64,000 bases of DNA from Adiantum capillus-veneris (taxonomy: Eukaryota; Streptophyta; Polypodiopsida; Polypodiales; Pteridaceae). Positions 62,329 through 64,000 of the stretch are shown piece after piece (position 1 is the stretch's first letter; every line of letters begins with the position of its first letter). The notes under the pieces are model-generated. The model did no database searches. It worked only from the letters and a program-made list of their open reading frames with translations, and had not been told where the DNA came from. A program made the position numbers and the translations under genes. Location: assembly GCA_014529385.2 (NCBI GenBank), contig CM043958.1, forward strand, positions 145,009,234 to 145,073,233, written 5' to 3'.

Positions 62329-63968
62329 CTAGTCATCTGAAAATGATACATAATAGTCTGGCCTCTTGCCCTTATCTGAAGGGCCCTCTTCCTCGTACCT
62401 TGGTCTCTTTGAATGACGCGTTTCATCATTAGCATCCATCTTGCAAGCATGTTGAGGTCGAGCAATTGGGTCTCCTTAGTTGCCTCAACTTGCGGGGCCT
62501 CTTCTATAAGTTGAGTAATTGGCTGCTTTTGTTTCAATAGATCATGTTTTCCATATTGTGGCAACTGGCGTGGGTCTGTGATTCCACAAGCTAGACCATA
62601 TGCAGCATGTGTCAAAAAGTAGTGACTCTGCAGGCCATACATGCCAAGCCCCACACAAAAAATTGAGACCCGTTGCTTCCTTGTCTAGTAGCATCACCTT
62701 GTCTGCGTTCCATCTGATGGCCGCACCTCCTAGATATCTTGAGATTTTTTTCACTACAAAAAGGGGAAATTCATCCTTGTCTTCGGAGAAGTTGGAATGG
62801 AAGTAGAGGAAATTTGGAGCGTTCAAATTCTCCAAGCACTGACCAAGAGACAATTCTTTCCCAACCCTCCTTTACCTTGTCCTTGTGGACGAGGAATGAA
62901 CTTATCATCATAGACTACGAGCTACGATAAATAAAAGCCAAGTGTTGGTATATACACATGAAACTCTCATACAGGGAAGCAAAAAAATATGTATACAGGA
63001 GTATACCTTCTGATTTTCGTCTTTTTCTGCAGCATTCCATAAGTCAAGTGTACTCTCATTTGCAAAGGATGAGGATGACATCAATGTCTTGATGGAGCAC
63101 TTCTCCCCATCTCTGTAATTCCAAGTCTTTTCTATACTGCCCTGAAGTCCGACTCCGTTGGAAGCGTCGTGGCACATGCGGCTGCATCCTTGTATATCAT
63201 TGCTAGTGCCTCTGTTGGTTCGATAAACTCGCCCGCTATTACATGAGAATCCATGACAGAATACTTGTTCGATAGGATCGATTATACTGCCATCCTCTTG
63301 TAGATTTTGAGCGACTATAGCAAGGCAATAGTCCTCTCTCAAGTCAAATAGTTTCATAATGTCATTGAGCATTACATAATGATGATCATCGATGGGGACG
63401 ATAGGGAGAACATTTGTTGGCAAAGCTCTCTCTGGCAGTTGAACACCTTCTGAAACACACAAAGCACCACTAGGTGGTTGCACCAACTCATCACCAATGA
63501 CTGAACAATGACTGCTCTCAGCCTCCTCAGCTATGTCTCGGTGATCGTCCAGATTAACATTCAAAAAGAGTTTGAAACCAACATAGTCTTCTGCAACTCG
63601 ACATTTTCGATTATGTACGAGACATCTAATGTCATTCCTGCAAGACTGCAGTGGCAACTTGAGGCTGCTTTTGTAGAAAATATTTTTTTTAAATGATCAG
63701 ATTGATATCCTTCATATGAACAGATCGACAACCCCCAAATGTGCCGCTGATCGTCTGTTGATCGTATGTCTGATAAAACTCTTTGAGGAAATGTGACGCA
63801 GAAGCTAAAAACTCTTGCAATGAGAAGGCAGGATTGAAAATAGGATTGAATTTATGCTCCCACTGCTGAAGCCCAATGCTATAGAGAAAATGGTACAGTT
63901 GTTGTCTTAGGGTGCCTTGTTAGAGCAAGGCAGCTCCTCCTCTATTATGATCTGAAAGGGATCCATTT
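62329..63968 (-). pseudogene. Unknown element protein Y, copy B
   Basis: The minus-strand ATG at 63966-63968 gives MDPFQIIIEEELPCSNKAP. After frame changes come FYKSSLKLPLQSCRNDIRC, CLVHNRKCRVAEDYVGFKLF, YVMLNDIMKLFDLREDYCLA and an exon end ...AEKDENQK at a GTATAC donor (63008 region). After a short intron the second part has SLGQCLENLNAPNFLYFHSN, FVVKKISRYLGGAAIRWNAD and HAAYGLACGITDPRQLPQYG, then KRPRYEEEGPSDKGKRPDYY and the C-terminus VSFSDD with TAG at 62329-62331. The clustered basic residues suggest a nuclear protein. Y ends 283 bp from the end of X, tail to tail. Confidence 0.6.
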
Positions 63969-64000
63969 ATGGAGAGAGGTAAGAAAACTTGGGTTGTTGG
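63969..64000. other. Window edge inside the Y-side flank of element copy B
   Basis: Only 32 bp remain beyond the Y start codon, so the promoter and end of this element copy lie outside the window. Confidence 0.6.

Overview
The window looks like nuclear DNA from a land plant with a large, repeat-rich genome. One ordinary host gene is clearly readable: a cytosolic-type glutamine synthetase with 13 coding exons and plant-style GT-AG introns (14746-19109, + strand). Almost everything else is decayed mobile DNA, satellites and long CT/GA/CA microsatellites. The mix suggests an early-diverging vascular plant such as a fern or lycophyte, but I cannot name the species from sequence alone.

Layout. 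0-7.4 kb: microsatellites, short tandem duplications and a cluster of perfect hairpins (2.3-2.8 kb). 7.4-8.8 kb: a broken gene resembling a permuted (beta-class) DNA methyltransferase. 9.7-13.5 kb: Copia element 1 (minus strand, one LTR left). 14.5-19.3 kb: glutamine synthetase with TATA box, 5' leader hairpin and poly(A) signal. 21.2 kb: an LTR plus primer-binding-site fragment. 22.26-27.63 kb: Copia element 2 with both LTRs, a primer-binding site and a near-perfect 5-bp target duplication. 28-32 kb: unrecognised gene fragments and recent tandem duplications. 33.2-34.3 kb: a satellite built of hairpin units. 34.9-38.3 kb: copy A of an unrecognised two-gene element (genes called X and Y here), cut by Copia element 3 (38.28-40.06 kb), which abuts a Gypsy gag fragment (40.06-41.12 kb). 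41.4-47.6 kb: unknown genes, a divergent histone H3 gene with CENH3-like traits (44046-44684, minus) and a third Y homologue. 48.3-52.2 kb: Gypsy 2. 53.1-54.9 kb: a regular satellite of about 280 bp carrying one palindrome per unit. 56.5-59.2 kb: a composite of Gypsy fragments. 59.6-63.97 kb: copy B of the X/Y element, inverted relative to copy A.

The retroelements and the X/Y copies are mostly decayed. Several have amber stops exactly where a conserved glutamine is expected, which suggests C-to-T decay of methylated DNA. The most unusual items are the H3-like histone gene, the convergent two-gene X/Y element with a third Y relative, the palindrome satellite, and the methyltransferase relic.
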